From CBDHDN01 sp965261585 (GTDB taxonomy: Bacteria; Pseudomonadota; Alphaproteobacteria; UBA6615): 64,000 bases of DNA. Below the pieces are notes generated by a model. That model saw nothing but the letters and a program-made list of their open reading frames with translations. It was not told the DNA's origin and made no database searches. Of the stretch, positions 1 to 12,000 are shown piece after piece (the first letter of the stretch is position 1; the number at the start of each line of letters is the position of its first letter). Location: contig CBDHDN010000016.1 of assembly GCA_965261585.1 (NCBI GenBank), positions 1 through 64,000 of the forward strand. Direction: 5' to 3'. The translations under genes were made by a program, and so were the position numbers.

Positions 1-57
1 GCACAGCCCCGCCAGCAGCGCGGCCGTGCCGGTACGCCCGATCGTGTTCCGTGTCAT
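1..57 (-). CDS. TraK-like conjugation protein, N-terminal fragment (cut by window edge)
   Basis: An ATG at 55-57 on the minus strand opens a frame that runs off the left edge after 19 codons, reading MTRNTIGRTGTAALLAGLC. This looks like the start of a signal peptide (basic residues followed by a small hydrophobic run). It begins 2 bp after the stop of the TraE-like gene, so it is the next gene in the same operon. In F-type conjugation operons the gene after traE is traK, an outer-membrane-associated secretin-like protein of the mating pair apparatus. The traK identity rests on gene order only; too little sequence is visible for a homology judgement. Confidence 0.45.
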   Translation of the reverse strand, partial: MTRNTIGRTGTAALLAGLC

Positions 58-59
58 CG

Positions 60-611
60 TCAGTCCTCCAGTTGCTCGAAGCGCAGCAGGCCGATGCGCC
101 CGCCGTCGATGCGGAAGGCGAGCCGGTAGCGCCGGTCCGCCCGCGACACCTCCTCGCGCCCGATCCAGGTCACGAGTTCGCCCGCGATCTCGACCGTGAG
201 CCGCTCGGTGTCGGCCTCGATCTTCTCGGGATAGAAGGCGGTGGCGAGGTCGCGCCCCGCCATGCGGCTCGCTTCCGCCTCGACCCAGGCGCCGATCGCG
301 CCGCGCGCCGAGGCATGGCTCATGCGGGCGGCGGCCACGCGCACATGGCCCGCGTTCTCCGGCGTCAGCGTCAGCAGCGTCACCGCCGCGGTGCGCCCCA
401 TGTCCTCCAGATACCGGGCGCTTGCGCGGCCATCGCCCACTTCCCAGACCGGCCCCGCGACCGCGGGCAGCAGCACCGCCGACGCCTCGCGGCTCGCAAG
501 CCCGACGCTGAGCGCCAGGTTGGCCGCCATCGAGAGCGCCAGCAGGGCCGACAGCGCGACCCGGATGTCGCGGGCGCGGCGGATGCCGGTCTCCATGAGC
601 GCGCGTCTCAC
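60..611 (-). CDS. traE: TraE-like type IV secretion / mating-pair protein
   Basis: This 183-residue protein has the layout of the TraE/VirB8-like family of F-type conjugation systems: a short basic cytoplasmic N-terminus, one membrane helix at about residues 18-40 (LSALLALSMAANLALSVG), then a periplasmic domain. TraE anchors the conjugative core complex in the inner membrane. The family length is about 185-200 residues, so the gene looks complete. The GTG at 611 is preferred because a GAGGGG ribosome-binding sequence lies just upstream; an ATG at 596 is an alternative. It lies 10 bp after the TraL-like gene and 2 bp before the next gene, so the set reads as one operon. Family assignment is by recognition of sequence pattern and gene order. 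Confidence 0.75.
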   Translation of the reverse strand: MRRALMETGIRRARDIRVALSALLALSMAANLALSVGLASREASAVLLPAVAGPVWEVGDGRASARYLEDMGRTAAVTLLTLTPENAGHVRVAAARMSHASARGAIGAWVEAEASRMAGRDLATAFYPEKIEADTERLTVEIAGELVTWIGREEVSRADRRYRLAFRIDGGRIGLLRFEQLED

Positions 612-621
612 CGGTTTCCCC

Positions 622-915
622 TCAGCCGACGAACCGCCGGAGATGGCTCGGCGGCGTCGCCTTGAGCCGCAGCACGAAGTCGGGCAGGAACCAGTAGAGG
701 GCGTAGCGCGCGATGTTGGCGCCGCCGCCGCGCTTGACCCGGCGCAGCAGCAGCCAGCCGCCGACCCCCGCGATCAGCCCCGGCACGAACTGGTTGGCGG
801 CAAGCCCGAGCAGGCCCGGGCCCATCAGCGCCGCCGCCTCGTCGACGGTCCAGAACAGCCAGCGTTCCGGATCGTCGAGGCGGCGCGGGATGGTGTGGCG
901 GGCGGTGTCGTTCAC
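622..915 (-). CDS. traL: TraL-like type IV conjugation protein
   Basis: This is a 97-residue protein, the usual TraL size. After a basic N-terminus it has the family's RLDDPERWLFWTVDE-type segment, followed by two closely spaced hydrophobic segments (about residues 28-60) and a C-terminus ending PPSHLRRFVG. TraL is a small inner-membrane protein needed for pilus assembly in F-type (MPF-F) systems. It sits between the pilin-like reading frame and the TraE-like gene, the order traA-traL-traE known from F and SXT/R391-type elements. The gene is complete and its start is the first ATG. Confidence 0.8.
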   Translation of the reverse strand: MNDTARHTIPRRLDDPERWLFWTVDEAAALMGPGLLGLAANQFVPGLIAGVGGWLLLRRVKRGGGANIARYALYWFLPDFVLRLKATPPSHLRRFVG

Positions 916-936
916 GGTCCTGAATCCCCCGGGGCC

Positions 937-1536
937 TCAGACGATCGCCGTGCCGACCAGGCCGGTGACGATGCCGGTGCCGGCGCCCGCGGCGATGCCG
1001 ACGCCGACCGCGCCCATCAGCTGCATGGCGTTGAAGCGCAGCACCGAGCCGACCAGCGCCGCGCCGACGGCCAAGGCCGCGGCGAGCTGCCCGCCGGTTC
1101 CGCCGACGATGTCCTGCACCGTATCCAGCGGATCGCCGAAGGTGTCGTCGGTGGTCGCGAGTGCCAGGTCCGTGCCGGCGAGCACCGCCGCGGCGGCGAC
1201 TGCCGCGATCCGCACGGCGCCCGCGAGGCGGGCGCGCCGTTGCGTTGCCGCGCCCCTCATCGGGCCGCTCCCGGGCGCGCCTGGCCGGGGCGCCTGCGCG
1301 CCGGCGGGGGGCTCCCCCGGACCGGGGCAATCGCCGGTGCCGTCGTCCGAGGTGGACGCGCGGCGCCGGGTCAACGCCCAGGCGTCGAGGTCCGCCCGCA
1401 AGTACCGCACGCGGCCGCCGAAGCGGTGGAACACCGGCCCGCCGCCCCTCACCCGGTAGCGGTCCAGCGTGCGCGGCGAGACGCCGAGATAGTCGGCCGC
1501 CTGCCGCGTCGAGAAATAGGTCCGTTCTTCGTTCAT
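937..1536 (-). CDS. HTH (AlpA/excisionase-like) domain fused in frame to a TraA-like pilin
   Basis: From the ATG at 1536 (upstream purine-rich GAGGAGAC) one open frame of 199 residues runs to 937. Residues 1-62 form a MerR/AlpA-type helix-turn-helix (STRQAADYLGVSPRTLDRYR, then FGGRVRYLRADLDAW), typical of small regulators or excisionases in integrative elements. Residues 63-92 are a Gly/Pro/Ala-rich linker. From Met93 (1260) the sequence is a TraA-like propilin: a basic start, a long leader ending near LALA, and two hydrophobic helices (AAALAVGAALVGSVLRF and GAVGVGIAAGAGTGIVTGL). Normally these are separate genes; here no stop codon separates them. The pilin can also be started independently at 1260. 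Products could therefore be a fusion, the pilin alone, or both. Confidence 0.65.
   Translation of the reverse strand: MNEERTYFSTRQAADYLGVSPRTLDRYRVRGGGPVFHRFGGRVRYLRADLDAWALTRRRASTSDDGTGDCPGPGEPPAGAQAPRPGAPGSGPMRGAATQRRARLAGAVRIAAVAAAAVLAGTDLALATTDDTFGDPLDTVQDIVGGTGGQLAAALAVGAALVGSVLRFNAMQLMGAVGVGIAAGAGTGIVTGLVGTAIV
1258..1272 (-). promoter_or_regulatory. Internal start and ribosome-binding site for the pilin part
   Basis: Within the HTH-pilin reading frame an ATG at 1258-1260 is preceded on the minus strand by a GGGAGC sequence about 6 bases upstream. This would allow translation of the 107-residue pilin on its own, coupled to translation of the upstream HTH domain. The spacing favours real use as a start. 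Confidence 0.5.
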
Positions 1537-2239
1537 GGTCGTCTCCTCAGGTCTCCTGCCCGTGCCCGCCGCCGGGCGGGCGCCCGGATCGCTCGGCGGT
1601 ACGGACGCGATTGAACCGAAGGAAGACGCCCGGGGGGGAGGACGAATCCGGCCTACCCCTGAATCCGTCCGCCCCTTTGCCGACAGACGGCGCCAGACGA
1701 CGACACACATGCCCGGCGGACACCGGCCCCCGGGCTTCGGAAACGCAGGAGAAGTGCGGCAATCGCCGCGCGGCCGGCCGCCCGGCGCCCCCGCCAACCC
1801 GAATCTCCCAATGCCGAATCGCCACGGCAGCCAGGCCACGCACCGGGCGCACCGTCCGGTCGGCGGGCAAGGGGAACGGAACCCGGAGCGCGCCGCCGCC
1901 TGAGAGAATGGGTGAATGGGTGCTATCCGGTGAGAACCGGTGACTGCGCCGGCCGGGAATCACCGGCTGTATCGGCGAGACTCCGTTGGCGGGATCGCGC
2001 ACGCATCCTCGCGCGCCGCCCCGGCGCCGCCCGCGTGACGGCGTCACGGCCCTGCGCACGCCGCAGGCCGGCCGGAACCCCCGGAGCGGTGCACCGGATG
2101 CATCGGACGCCGGTCTTCGACGAGCGGGATCTCGCGGGCCTTGCCGGGCCTGCCGGACGCGCCGGGGGGGGGGTTGCAGGGAAGCGGACCGCCGGGACGG
2201 ATGCCGGCGACAGGGCGCCCTAGGACCGGGCGGCGCGCT
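1537..2239. other. Intergenic region between the DUF2285-type gene and the HTH-pilin gene
   Basis: About 700 bp with no convincing gene on either strand; the open frames seen are the spurious ones expected at this GC content. It contains short direct repeats (GAATGGGT twice near 1905-1920), a pair of CCGGTGA/TCACCGG inverted segments near 1928-1970, and a run of ten G near 2162-2171. Because the genes on both sides read leftward, it probably holds the promoter for the HTH-pilin-traL-traE operon, but I cannot point to clear -35/-10 boxes. Confidence 0.4.
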
Positions 2240-2964
2240 CTACCATTGCGCGGCGAGCTTCAGATAGCCGCCCTCCATGAGATCGCGGGCGCGGTAGATG
2301 CGCCGGCGCACCGTGCCGCGCAGCGGACAGCCCCGGTACCACTCATCGGCGACCTTGTCGGCGCCCCAGATCTCTTCCGCGATCTCGCGCGCCTCCTTCC
2401 CGGCCTTGTCCCCGTCAAGCGCTATCAGAAGTTCCCTGTCCCCGTCCCCCGGCCCGCAATAGGGGCCGGACCGCCGACCATCCTCCACAGCTCGCGCGCA
2501 CGGCCGTTGAGGCGCGGCCAGTCGGGCCCGAAGCTCAGGCTGGGAACGAAGCTCCCGCCATGCGGGTCGAACCCGTCGCCGTCGGCGAAGCGCAGCTGCC
2601 TCGCGCGCCCGGCGCGCTCGACCTTGAGGATCAGCGCGCCGTCGGCGAGCCTGAGCCCCGAGAGCGCCGCGCCGCTCGCGCGCGCCATCTCCGCCAGGCC
2701 CGGTCCGTCCGCCGGCGCCGGCGCCACCTCGATCATCGGCGCCACCGCCCAGACCGGCGAGCACGGCCCGTTTGCGGCGAGCGGGTCCTCCCAGCCCAGA
2801 AGCCCCCAGGGGCCCGCCTCAAGGTCGGCCCCGGTCTGCCGTCGGATCGGAAAGGGCGCGTCCAGGAACGCCGGCGCGGGGTCCGCCAGCGCCCGGCACG
2901 CCTCCGCGTAGTGATCATTGCGTTTCAGGAACTGCCATCCGCGCGCACCGCCGCTCGTCGCCAT
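2240..2964 (-). pseudogene. DUF6499/DUF2285-type protein of integrative elements, frameshifted
   Basis: The N-terminal part (from ATG 2964) reads GWQFLKRNDHYAEACRALAD and later AANGPCSPVWAVAP, the pattern of DUF6499/DUF2285-type proteins found in alphaproteobacterial integrative elements. That frame ends at 2425. The expected C-terminal region, with ELLIALDGDKAGKEAREIA and RRRIYRARDLMEGGY, is present in another frame from about 2450 to 2240. A one-base slip near 2430-2460, in a G-rich stretch, explains the break; it may be a real mutation or a sequencing error. The biochemical function is unknown; the C-terminal region looks like a DNA-binding helical domain. Its stop lies 700 bp before the HTH-pilin gene. 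Confidence 0.6.
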
Positions 2965-3012
2965 GTCGCCACCAAGACCCCCACCCGGATGCCGCACCGC
3001 CGCCCGCCGCGG

Positions 3013-6000
3013 TTACCAGCGGATCGTGCCGCGGAGCGCGATGCCGTGCTCGGCATCGGCGTTGGCGGCCTCGCGCCGGGTGGCGTCGAGCCCGATCTCG
3101 AAGCCGGGATCACCGCGCCGCGCCGAGGTCAGGCGCCAGCCGAGCCGGTAGTCGCGCCCGGTGTCCGAGAGCCCGACGCCGAGATGCGACGTGCCGGTGA
3201 AGCCGCCGCTGAACATGGCGATGCCGTAGCCCAGCTCCGCCTCCAGACGGCCCGCGCTCGCGGTCGTGTCGCCGTTGTCGTTGGCAGCGAGGCCGGCCAG
3301 GGTCTCGCGGCCCAGCAGCGCGTCCATGCCGCCGGTCGGCGAGCCGCCCCAGGACTGGCGCAGCGTCAGCGCGAGCCCCCGGTCGGTCGACGGCCGCGGG
3401 TCCCAGGCGAGCGAGGCGCTCGCGCCCCATTCGCGGAAGCCCGCCGCCTCGTGGGCGACCAGCCCGCGCGCCTTCAGATCGAGCGCGATACCCTGCTTCG
3501 GCGCCGCGAAGGCGAGCCCGCCGCCGAGGTCGACGCCAAGGCCGGTCTCTGCGTCGCCGCCGTCCAGCCGCACGCCCAGCTCGAACGACGGCGTCAGCAC
3601 CAGCCCCCCGGCAGCGCCGCCGGGCGCGAAACGCCGCGAGCCCTCGATCCCGGTGCGCACCAGCCACACGTCGGCGCTCGCCGCCGCGAGGTTGCCGACG
3701 CCTGCGGCGTCCTTCGTGGCCTCCGAGGCGGTGCGGGTGAAGCGCGCATCGCCCTTCAGCGCCAGCGCCAGCCCGCCCTCGGGCGGTGGCGTCAGCACCT
3801 CGCCCCGCATCCCGGCCGCGCCCATGGCCATCGTGAGGTCGGCCGTGAAGGGACTCTCGCCCCCGGGCGTCAGCTTGAGCTCGCCCGCGCCGTAGCCCGC
3901 CGCCGCCCAGGCCGAGAGCCGGTCGGTCAGCTTCAGCCCGGCATAGGGCCAGACACCGGTCAGCGTCGCCTCGACCTCGCCCACGCAGCGGCTGGGCCCG
4001 CGGTAGCCGGGGTCGCCGGCGTCTGGCTCGCAGTTTCCGCCCTCGCTGTAACCGCCCGTGCCGCGGGCATGGCCGATCGCCAGCCCCGCCGTCCACCGCT
4101 CTGTCGCCCAGTCCGCGCCCATCAGCCCCGTGGTGACCTCGCCGTCGAGCGTGAGGTCGCCCTCGCGGCCGTCGAAGCGGGAGATCGCGCCCCGGCCCCA
4201 CAGCGCGGCGTAGCCGCCCGCCTCGGCCGAGCCGCCGGTCAGCGCGAACGACGTCCCGGTCAGGAAGTCGCGCCCGGTCAGCGCCCGCGACGGCACGAGG
4301 TCCGCGCCTTCCGGACCCTCGCCCGGAGCACGCCATGCGCCATCGGCCCCGGCATGCGCCATCCAGTCCCGGATCGCCGTCATCGCCTCCCGGTCCGAAG
4401 CGTCGGCGTTGTCGCCGGCGGCGGCCTTCGCGTTGTCGTTGGCGCCGTCCCAGGACGGCAGCGCCTGGCCCGCCAGCGTCGCCCGAACGCCCGCCGTGCG
4501 CGGCGCGGCCAGCCGCGCCTCCACCGCCTCCAGCACCTGGTCCGTCACCGTGCGCCCGAAACGCGCAAGCCACGCCGCCGGCATGCGGTCCGTGTTCTCG
4601 ATGGTGCCCGTCGCGACCCCGTCCGCGATCACCGCACCCGTCGCCGCCGAGAGCCGCAGCGTCAGCGTCTCCTCGCCCTCGTCATGCGCGTCGTCGAGCA
4701 CCGGCACCGAGACCGTCTTCGCCGTCTCGCCCGCGGCGAAGGTCAGCGTGCCGCTGGTGGCCGTGTAGTCCGAGCCCGCCGTCGCGCTGCCGTCGGCCGT
4801 CGCATAGGCCACCGCCACCGGCGCGCGCGACGCCCGGCTCAAGGTCACCGCGAAGTCCAGCGTCACGTCCGACGCCTCGCGCACCCGCGCGTCCGCCACC
4901 GAGAGCGCCACCGGTCCCAGCACCGTCGTCGAGATCGTCGACGACAGCGCCCGGCCGTCGCCGGTGCACACCGCCCCGGCGGTGCCGCAGGCGCGCCCGC
5001 CCGCGAGCGTCACCGTCACGTCGCCAAGCGAACCCGGCTTGACCGTCACCTCCCACAGGTCGTGGCGACCGTCCACCCGCTTCGCCTTCGTCACGCTCCC
5101 TCCGGACACCGACAACGCCTGGTCGCGGAACGTCCGGAAGCCGATCGAGATGCCCTCGCTGAACGCGATCCTGAGCTTGAACGCCGTCTTCCCGTCATGC
5201 TCATAGGGCGCCTGCACGAAGCTTGCCGTCAGCGGCACGACCACCGGTTCGACCGCGGGGCCGGCCACCGTGGCCGCCGGCGTGTTGGTCAACCGCCGCC
5301 GGTTCTCGCCCCGGGTGCAGATCGCCCCGGAGACCGCGCACTCGCGCCCGCCCGGCAGCGTGATCGTCACGTCTCCGTCCGAGTCGGGCTCGACCGTGAT
5401 CTCCCACAGGTCGTGGCGCCCGTCGACCCGCCGCGCCCCGGTCACGGCGCCCCCGGACACCGTGAACGAGGCGTCGCGCAGCGACCGGTAGCCGATCCCG
5501 ATCTCCTCGCTGAACGCCACCCGGAAGTGGAACGCTTCCTCGCCGTCATGCGCCTCCGGCAGGCCCTCGAAGCTCGCCGTCAGCACCGGCTCCTCCGGCG
5601 TTTGGGTCTCGGAACCCGGGCCGAGCACGATGTGCGCCGCCACCACCGACAGGGTTCTGCCGTCCGATGTGCAGACCGCGCCGTCCGCCTCGCAATCCTC
5701 CGCCGGGGCCAGAGTGATCGACAGCTCCTCGCGGCTGTCCGGCGTGACCGTGATCTCCCACACGCCGCTCTCCCTGTCGACGCGGGCCGCGCCGCTCACG
5801 ACGCCGCCCGCCACCGTCAGGACGCGCGTGCGCATGGCCTCGCGCGTAACCGCGACCGCCTCGCTGAACGCGAGGCGGAAGCTGAACGCGGTCTCCCCGT
5901 CGTGCGCCTCCGGCAGCCCCTCGAACGCCGCCGTCAGCGGCTCCGCTACGCTGCCGGCTGACGAACCCCCGGCGGCGGTCACCGTGATCTTCGCCGTGTT

Positions 6001-9000
6001 CAGCTCCGGCTGGACGTCGTACAGGTGTACGTTGTCCGGATTGTACGGATTGCCCAGATTGTCCGAACCACCCAGGGGATACGACATCACCTCGACGGTG
6101 ACGTCGCTGGCCCGCTCAGGCTCGTCGCCGTCGTTCACGGTTTCCAGGACCAGCGGGATCGTCTCGTTCCCGTCCCCGAAATGGACCTGCTGGTGCCAGA
6201 GTCCTTCGCGGCCGCGCCCTTCCGGCGGGAGCATGTCTTCGGTCTCGCTGATCCGCACGATCACCATCATCCGGCCGTGGGGCTGGTCGCGCGACACCGT
6301 GAAGCGCAGCGGCTCTCCTTCCGCCACCGAGCCGACATCCGCTTCGATCCAGACCGTTTGCCGGCCGGTCGCCGTCCCCAAGACCGCGACCGCCGCGCTG
6401 GTGCCGCCGTCCTTGTCCACCGAGCGCACCTGGAACTCGTAGGTCGTCCCCTCGGTCAACGCCTGCAGCAGGACCTTGTTGGCGTCTCTGATCTTGGTCG
6501 GCCACGGCTCGGGAAGCAGCGTCTGGTTCACGCTGGTCCAGTCCACCGTCCAGGTGCTCGCGTCGTGGACGCGGTACCGGTACTGATGGCGATCCACCAG
6601 GTCCTTCGAGGCGGCGTCGGGGTTTCTCGACCAGGTCAGGCGAATCTCTCCGGGCAGTTGGGGCACCGCCGACACGCTCGTCGGCACGGGGAGCGCGGAG
6701 TTCGTCCCGGCCGGACCCGCGGCAATGGTGGTGGCGGACGCGACGTTCGAGGGGCCCGACGTGCCCGCGGGGCTGATCGCCGACACCCGGTAGTGCCGCG
6801 TGTCGCCGGCCAACAGCCCGCCATGGCCCCAGCTGGGGCGGGTGTTGCGGGTGTCGGCGGCAACGACGATCCAGGGCCCGCCCGTGTTCTCGGAGGCCTC
6901 GACCCTGTAGCCCGTGATCGAAAAGCTGCCCACGTTCTCCGGGGCGATCCAGGAAAGCTGGATCACCGTCGGGCTCCTGGGCGTGGCCTTAAGGCCCGTG
7001 GGCCTGCCGGGAGCGATGGCGTCGTTGTCGCGGATCGTTATGGTGTGCGCGGGCGACCGGTCGTTACCGAGCGTGATCGTGAACACGATGGTCTCCGCCA
7101 CCTCGGCTTTCTGGTCGTCGATGATGCCGATCGTGAAGGAAGGCTCCGCCACCCAGGCCGTGCCGGCGACGTTGGGAGAGAACGCCGAGGGCCGTACGGT
7201 GGCGAAGAACACGCCTGTCGCACCACCGAAGTCGCGGCCGGGCGGCGGCGTGTAGTCGGTTCCGCGCGTGGCGGTTTCGCCCCGCTTGCCGACATAGTAC
7301 ATGTCTATGTCGGCCACCGGCGCGCGGTTCTTCCGGGTCATGAGCGTGACGGTCACGGCCGCGGCCCCCGCGTCCTCGTCCAATGCCGCCGGGGCGCTGA
7401 CCGCGACGTCGAAGCCTTCAGGATCTTCCGCCACCGTGACCGTGTAGGTGGCCGTCCCCTGGTTGTAGTCGTCGTTCGGCGCGGCGGTGACGGTGATCGC
7501 GCAGCTTCCCGCTCCCTCGAGCGTCAGGCCACCCGTGAACGAGTCGACCGTGCACACGTCCGAGGGCTTGGCCGAGTACGACAGCGTGGTCTGTGCCCCG
7601 CCCGGCGCCGTCACCGTCGGGGCGGTGTCGCCATAGGTCGCCGTGGCGGCGCTGTAGGCGAACCCCGTCAGGGTCTGGTTCCCCTTGGCCATCGCCGGGA
7701 AAGCGATCGACACGGTGGCGGGGTTGCCGACGGTGTCGGTCACCGTCACCGTGGCGCGCGCGGTGTTCGCGTCGGCCGTGCCCGGCGTGCCGCTGATCAC
7801 GCCCGTCGTGTTGTCGATGCCGAGCCCCGGCGGCAGACCCGTGGCGCCGTATTCGGCGATGTCGGTGGCGGTGGTGCTCGGCGTCATGGCGCCGATGGCC
7901 ACCCCCACCTGCAGCGACGAGGGCGCCGTGTAAGTCGCCGAAGGCGCCGTTAGGTCCACCGCGAGGGTGCGCGTCACGTCGCTCGGCGGCGTGTACCCGG
8001 TCTTGCTCGCGCTCACCGTCACCGCCACGCTCGTGCCGGTGAGGTAGGCCGCGTTCGCCGGCACGGCCACCGACCAGGCCCCGCCGGCGTCCGAGGTCGC
8101 GGTCAGCGGCGTGCTGCCCACCGTCACGGTGACACTCACCCCGCTCTCGGTGCCGGTGTCACCGCTGATCATGAACCCGGCGGCCTTCTCGGCGATGTTC
8201 ACAGTGTCGTCACCGGCGATGGCGTCAAGGTTCAGCGCCAGAGCGCCCGCCGCCGCCGCCGTGACGGTGAACGCCGCGGTGGCCTCGTTGTAGTTGGCGG
8301 TGCCTAACGCGGTGGCGGTGATGTTGCAGTCGCCCACCCCCACCAGCGTCAGGGCGCCGGTGGACGCGTCCACCGTGCACACCGTGGCCGGCGTGGCCGA
8401 GTAGGACAGGGTGGTCTGCACCCCGCCCGGCGCCGTCACCGCCGGGGCGGCCCCGCCGAAGGTGACCGAGGCGGCGCTGTAGGCGAACCCCATCAGCGTC
8501 TGGTCCCCCTTGGCCACCGCCGGGAAGGCGATCGACACGGTGGCGGGGTTGCCGGCGGTGTCGGTCACCGTCACCGCCGCACTGGCGGTGTTGGCGTCGG
8601 CGGTGTCCGGCGTCCCGCTGATGACCCCGGTACCGGTGTCTATGCCCAGCCCCGACGGCAGGCCCGTGGCGCCGTAGGAGGCGATGTCGGTGGCGGTGGT
8701 GCTCGGCGTCATGGCGCTGACGGCCACCCCCACCTTCAGCGTGCCCGGCGCCGTGTAAGTCGCCGAAGGCGCGGCCAGATCCACCGCGAGGGCGCGCGTC
8801 ACGTCGCTCGGCGCCGTGTACCCGGTCTTCGAGGCGGACACCGTCACCGTGACGCTCGTGCCGGTGAGGTAGGCCGCGTTCGCCGGCACGGCCACCGACC
8901 AGGCGCCGCCGCTGCCGGAGGTCGCCGTCAACTCCGTCCCGCCGACCGTCGCCGTCAACGACACCCCCGCCTCCGAGCCGGTGTCGCCGCCGATGGCGAA

Positions 9001-12000
9001 CCCCGCCGCCTTCTCGGCGATGTTGACCGTGTCGTCCCCGGCAATGGCGTCGAGGTTCAGCGCCAGGGCGCCCGCCGCCGCCACCGTGACGGTGAACGCC
9101 GCGGTGGCCTCGTTGTAGTTGGCGCTGCCTAACGCGGTGGCGGTGATGTTGCAGTCGCCCACCCCCACCAGCGTCAGGGCGCCGGTTGACGCGTCCACCG
9201 TGCACACCGTGGCCGGCGTGGCCGAGTAGGACAGGGTGGTCTGTATCCCACTCGGCGCCGTCACCGTCGGAGCGGTGTCGCCATAGGTCACCGTGGCGGC
9301 GCTGTAGGCGAACCCCGTCACGGTCTGGTTCCCCTTGGCCACCGCGGGGAAAGTGATCGGGACGTCCACGGTGTTGCCGGCGCGGTCGGTCACCGTCACC
9401 GTGGCGCTCGCGGTGTTCGCGTCGGCCGTGCCCGGGGTGCCGCTGATCACGCCCATCGTGCTGTCGATGCCGAGCCCCGGCGGCAGGCCCGTGGCGCCGT
9501 ATTCGGCGATGTCGGTGGCGGTGGTGCTCGGCGTCATGGCGCCGATGGCCACCCCCACCTGCAGCGACGAGGGCGCCGTGTAAGTCGCCGAAGGCGCCGT
9601 TAGGTCCACCGCGAGGGTGCGCGTCACGTCGCTCGGCGGCGTGTACCCGGTCTTGCTCGCGCTCACCGTCACCGCCACGCTCGTGCCGGTGAGGTAGGCC
9701 GCGTTCGCCGGCACGGCCACCGACCAGGCCCCGCCGGCGTCCGAGGTCGCGGTCAGCGGCGTGCTGCCCACCGTCACGGTGACACTCACCCCGCTCTCGG
9801 TGCCGGTGTCACCGCTGATCATGAACCCGGCGGCCTTCTCGGCGATGTTCACAGTGTCGTCACCGGCGATGGCGTCAAGGTTCAGCGCCAGAGCGCCCGC
9901 CGCCGCCGCCGTGACGGTGAACGCCGCGGTGGCCTCGTTGTAGTTGGCGGTGCCTAACGCGGTGGCGGTGATGTTGCAGTCGCCCACCCCCACCAGCGTC
10001 AGGGCGCCGGTGGACGCGTCCACCGTGCACACCGTGGCCGGCGTGGCCGAGTAGGACAGGGTGGTCTGCACCCCGCCCGGCGCCGTCACCGCCGGGGCGG
10101 CCCCGCCGAAGGTGACCGAGGCGGCGCTGTAGGCGAACCCCATCAGCGTCTGGTCCCCCTTGGCCACCGCCGGGAAGGCGATCGACACGGTGGCGGGGTT
10201 GCCGGCGGTGTCGGTCACCGTCACCGCCGCGCTGGCGGTGTTGGCGTCGGCGGTGTCCGGCGTCCCGCTGATGACCCCGGTGCCGGTATCTATGCCCAGC
10301 CCCGACGGCAGGCCCGTGGCGCCGTAGGAGGCGATATCGGTGGCGGTGGTGCTCGGCGTCATGGCGCTGACGGCCACCCCCACCTTCAGCGTGCCCGGCG
10401 CCGTGTAAGTCGCCGAAGGCGCGGCCAGATCCACCGCGAGGGCGCGCGTCACGTCGCTCGGCGCCGTGTACCCGGTCTTCGAGGCGGACACCGTCACCGT
10501 GACGCTCGTGCCGGTGAGGTAGGCCGCGTTCGCCGGCACGGCCACCGACCAGGCGCCGCCGCTGCCGGAGGTCGCCGTCAGCGGCGACTCCGTACCGATG
10601 GTGACGCTCACCGTCACACCCGCCTCCGAGCCCGTGTCGCTCGAGATCGTGAACCCGGCGGCCTTCTCGGCGATGTTGACCGTGTCGTCCCCGGCGATGA
10701 CGTCGAGGTTCAGCGCCAGGGCGCCCGCCGCCGCCACCGTGACCGTGAACGTGGCCGTGGCCTGGTTCCAGTCGGCGGTGCCCGCCGCCGTGGCGGTAAT
10801 CACGCAGGCGCCCACCTCCACCGGGGTCAGCGCCCCGGTGGACGCGTCCACCGTGCACACCGCAGCCGGGGCGGCCGCGTACGACAGCGTGGTCTGTACC
10901 CCACCCGGCGCCGTCAGCGTCGGGGCCGTGGAGCCGAACGTTACGGTACTGGAGCTGTAGGCGAACCCCGTCAGCGTCTGATCGCCCCTGGCCACCGCCG
11001 GGAACGCGATGTCAACCGTGTCGGTGTTGCCGGCGGTGTCGGTCACCGTCACCGTGGCGCTGGCGGTGTTCGCGTCGGCGGTGTCCGGCGTCCCGCTGAT
11101 GACCCCGGTGCCGGTGTCGATGCCCAGCCCCGGCGGCAGGCCCGTGGCGCCGTATTTGGCGATGTCGGTGTCCGTGGTGCTCGGCGTCATGGCGCCGATG
11201 GCCACCCCTACCTGCAGCGACGAGGGCGTCGTGTAAGTCGCCGAAGGCACCGTCAGGTCCACCGCGAGGGCGCGCGTCACGTCGCTCGGCGGCGTGTACC
11301 CGGTCTTGCTCGCGCTCACCGTCACCGCCACGCTGGTGCCTGTGAGGTAGGCCGCGTCCGCCGGCACGGCCACCGACCAGGCCCCGCCGGCGTCCGAGGT
11401 CGCGGTCAGCGGCGTGCTGCCCACCGTCACGGTGAGACTCACCCCGCTCTCGGTGCCGGTGTCGCCGCCGATCATGAACCCGGCCGCCTTCTCGGCGATG
11501 TTCACAGTGTCGTCACCGGCGATGGTGTCGAGGTTCAGCGCCAGGGCGCCCGCCGCCGCCACCGCCACCGTGAACGTGGCCGTGGCCTGGTTCCAGTCGG
11601 CGGTGCCCGCCGCCGTGGCGGTAATCACGCAGCCGCCCACCTCCACCGGGGTCAGCGCCCCGGTGGACGCGTCCACCGTGCACACCGCAGCCGGGGCGGC
11701 CGCGTAGGTAAGCGTGGTTTGTACACCGGAAGGCGCCGTCACCGTCGGGGCGGTGGCGCCGAACGTTACGGTACTGGAGCTGTACTGGAACCCGCTCAGC
11801 GTCTGATCGCCCTTGGCCACCGCCGGGAACGCGATGTCAACCGTGTCGGTGTTGCCGGCGGTGTCGGTCACCGTCACCGTGGCGCTCGCGGTGTTGGCGT
11901 CGGCGGTGCCCGGCGTCCCGCTGATGACCCCGGTGCCGGTGTCGATGCCCAGCCCCGGCGGCAGGCCCGTGGCGCCGTATTCGGCGATGTCGGTGGCGGT

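Noticed and set aside
2560..5961. A 1,133-codon open frame on the plus strand
   Set aside because: Antisense of the autotransporter barrel and neighbouring domains; Arg/Pro/Gly-rich composition typical of a shadow frame in GC-rich DNA.
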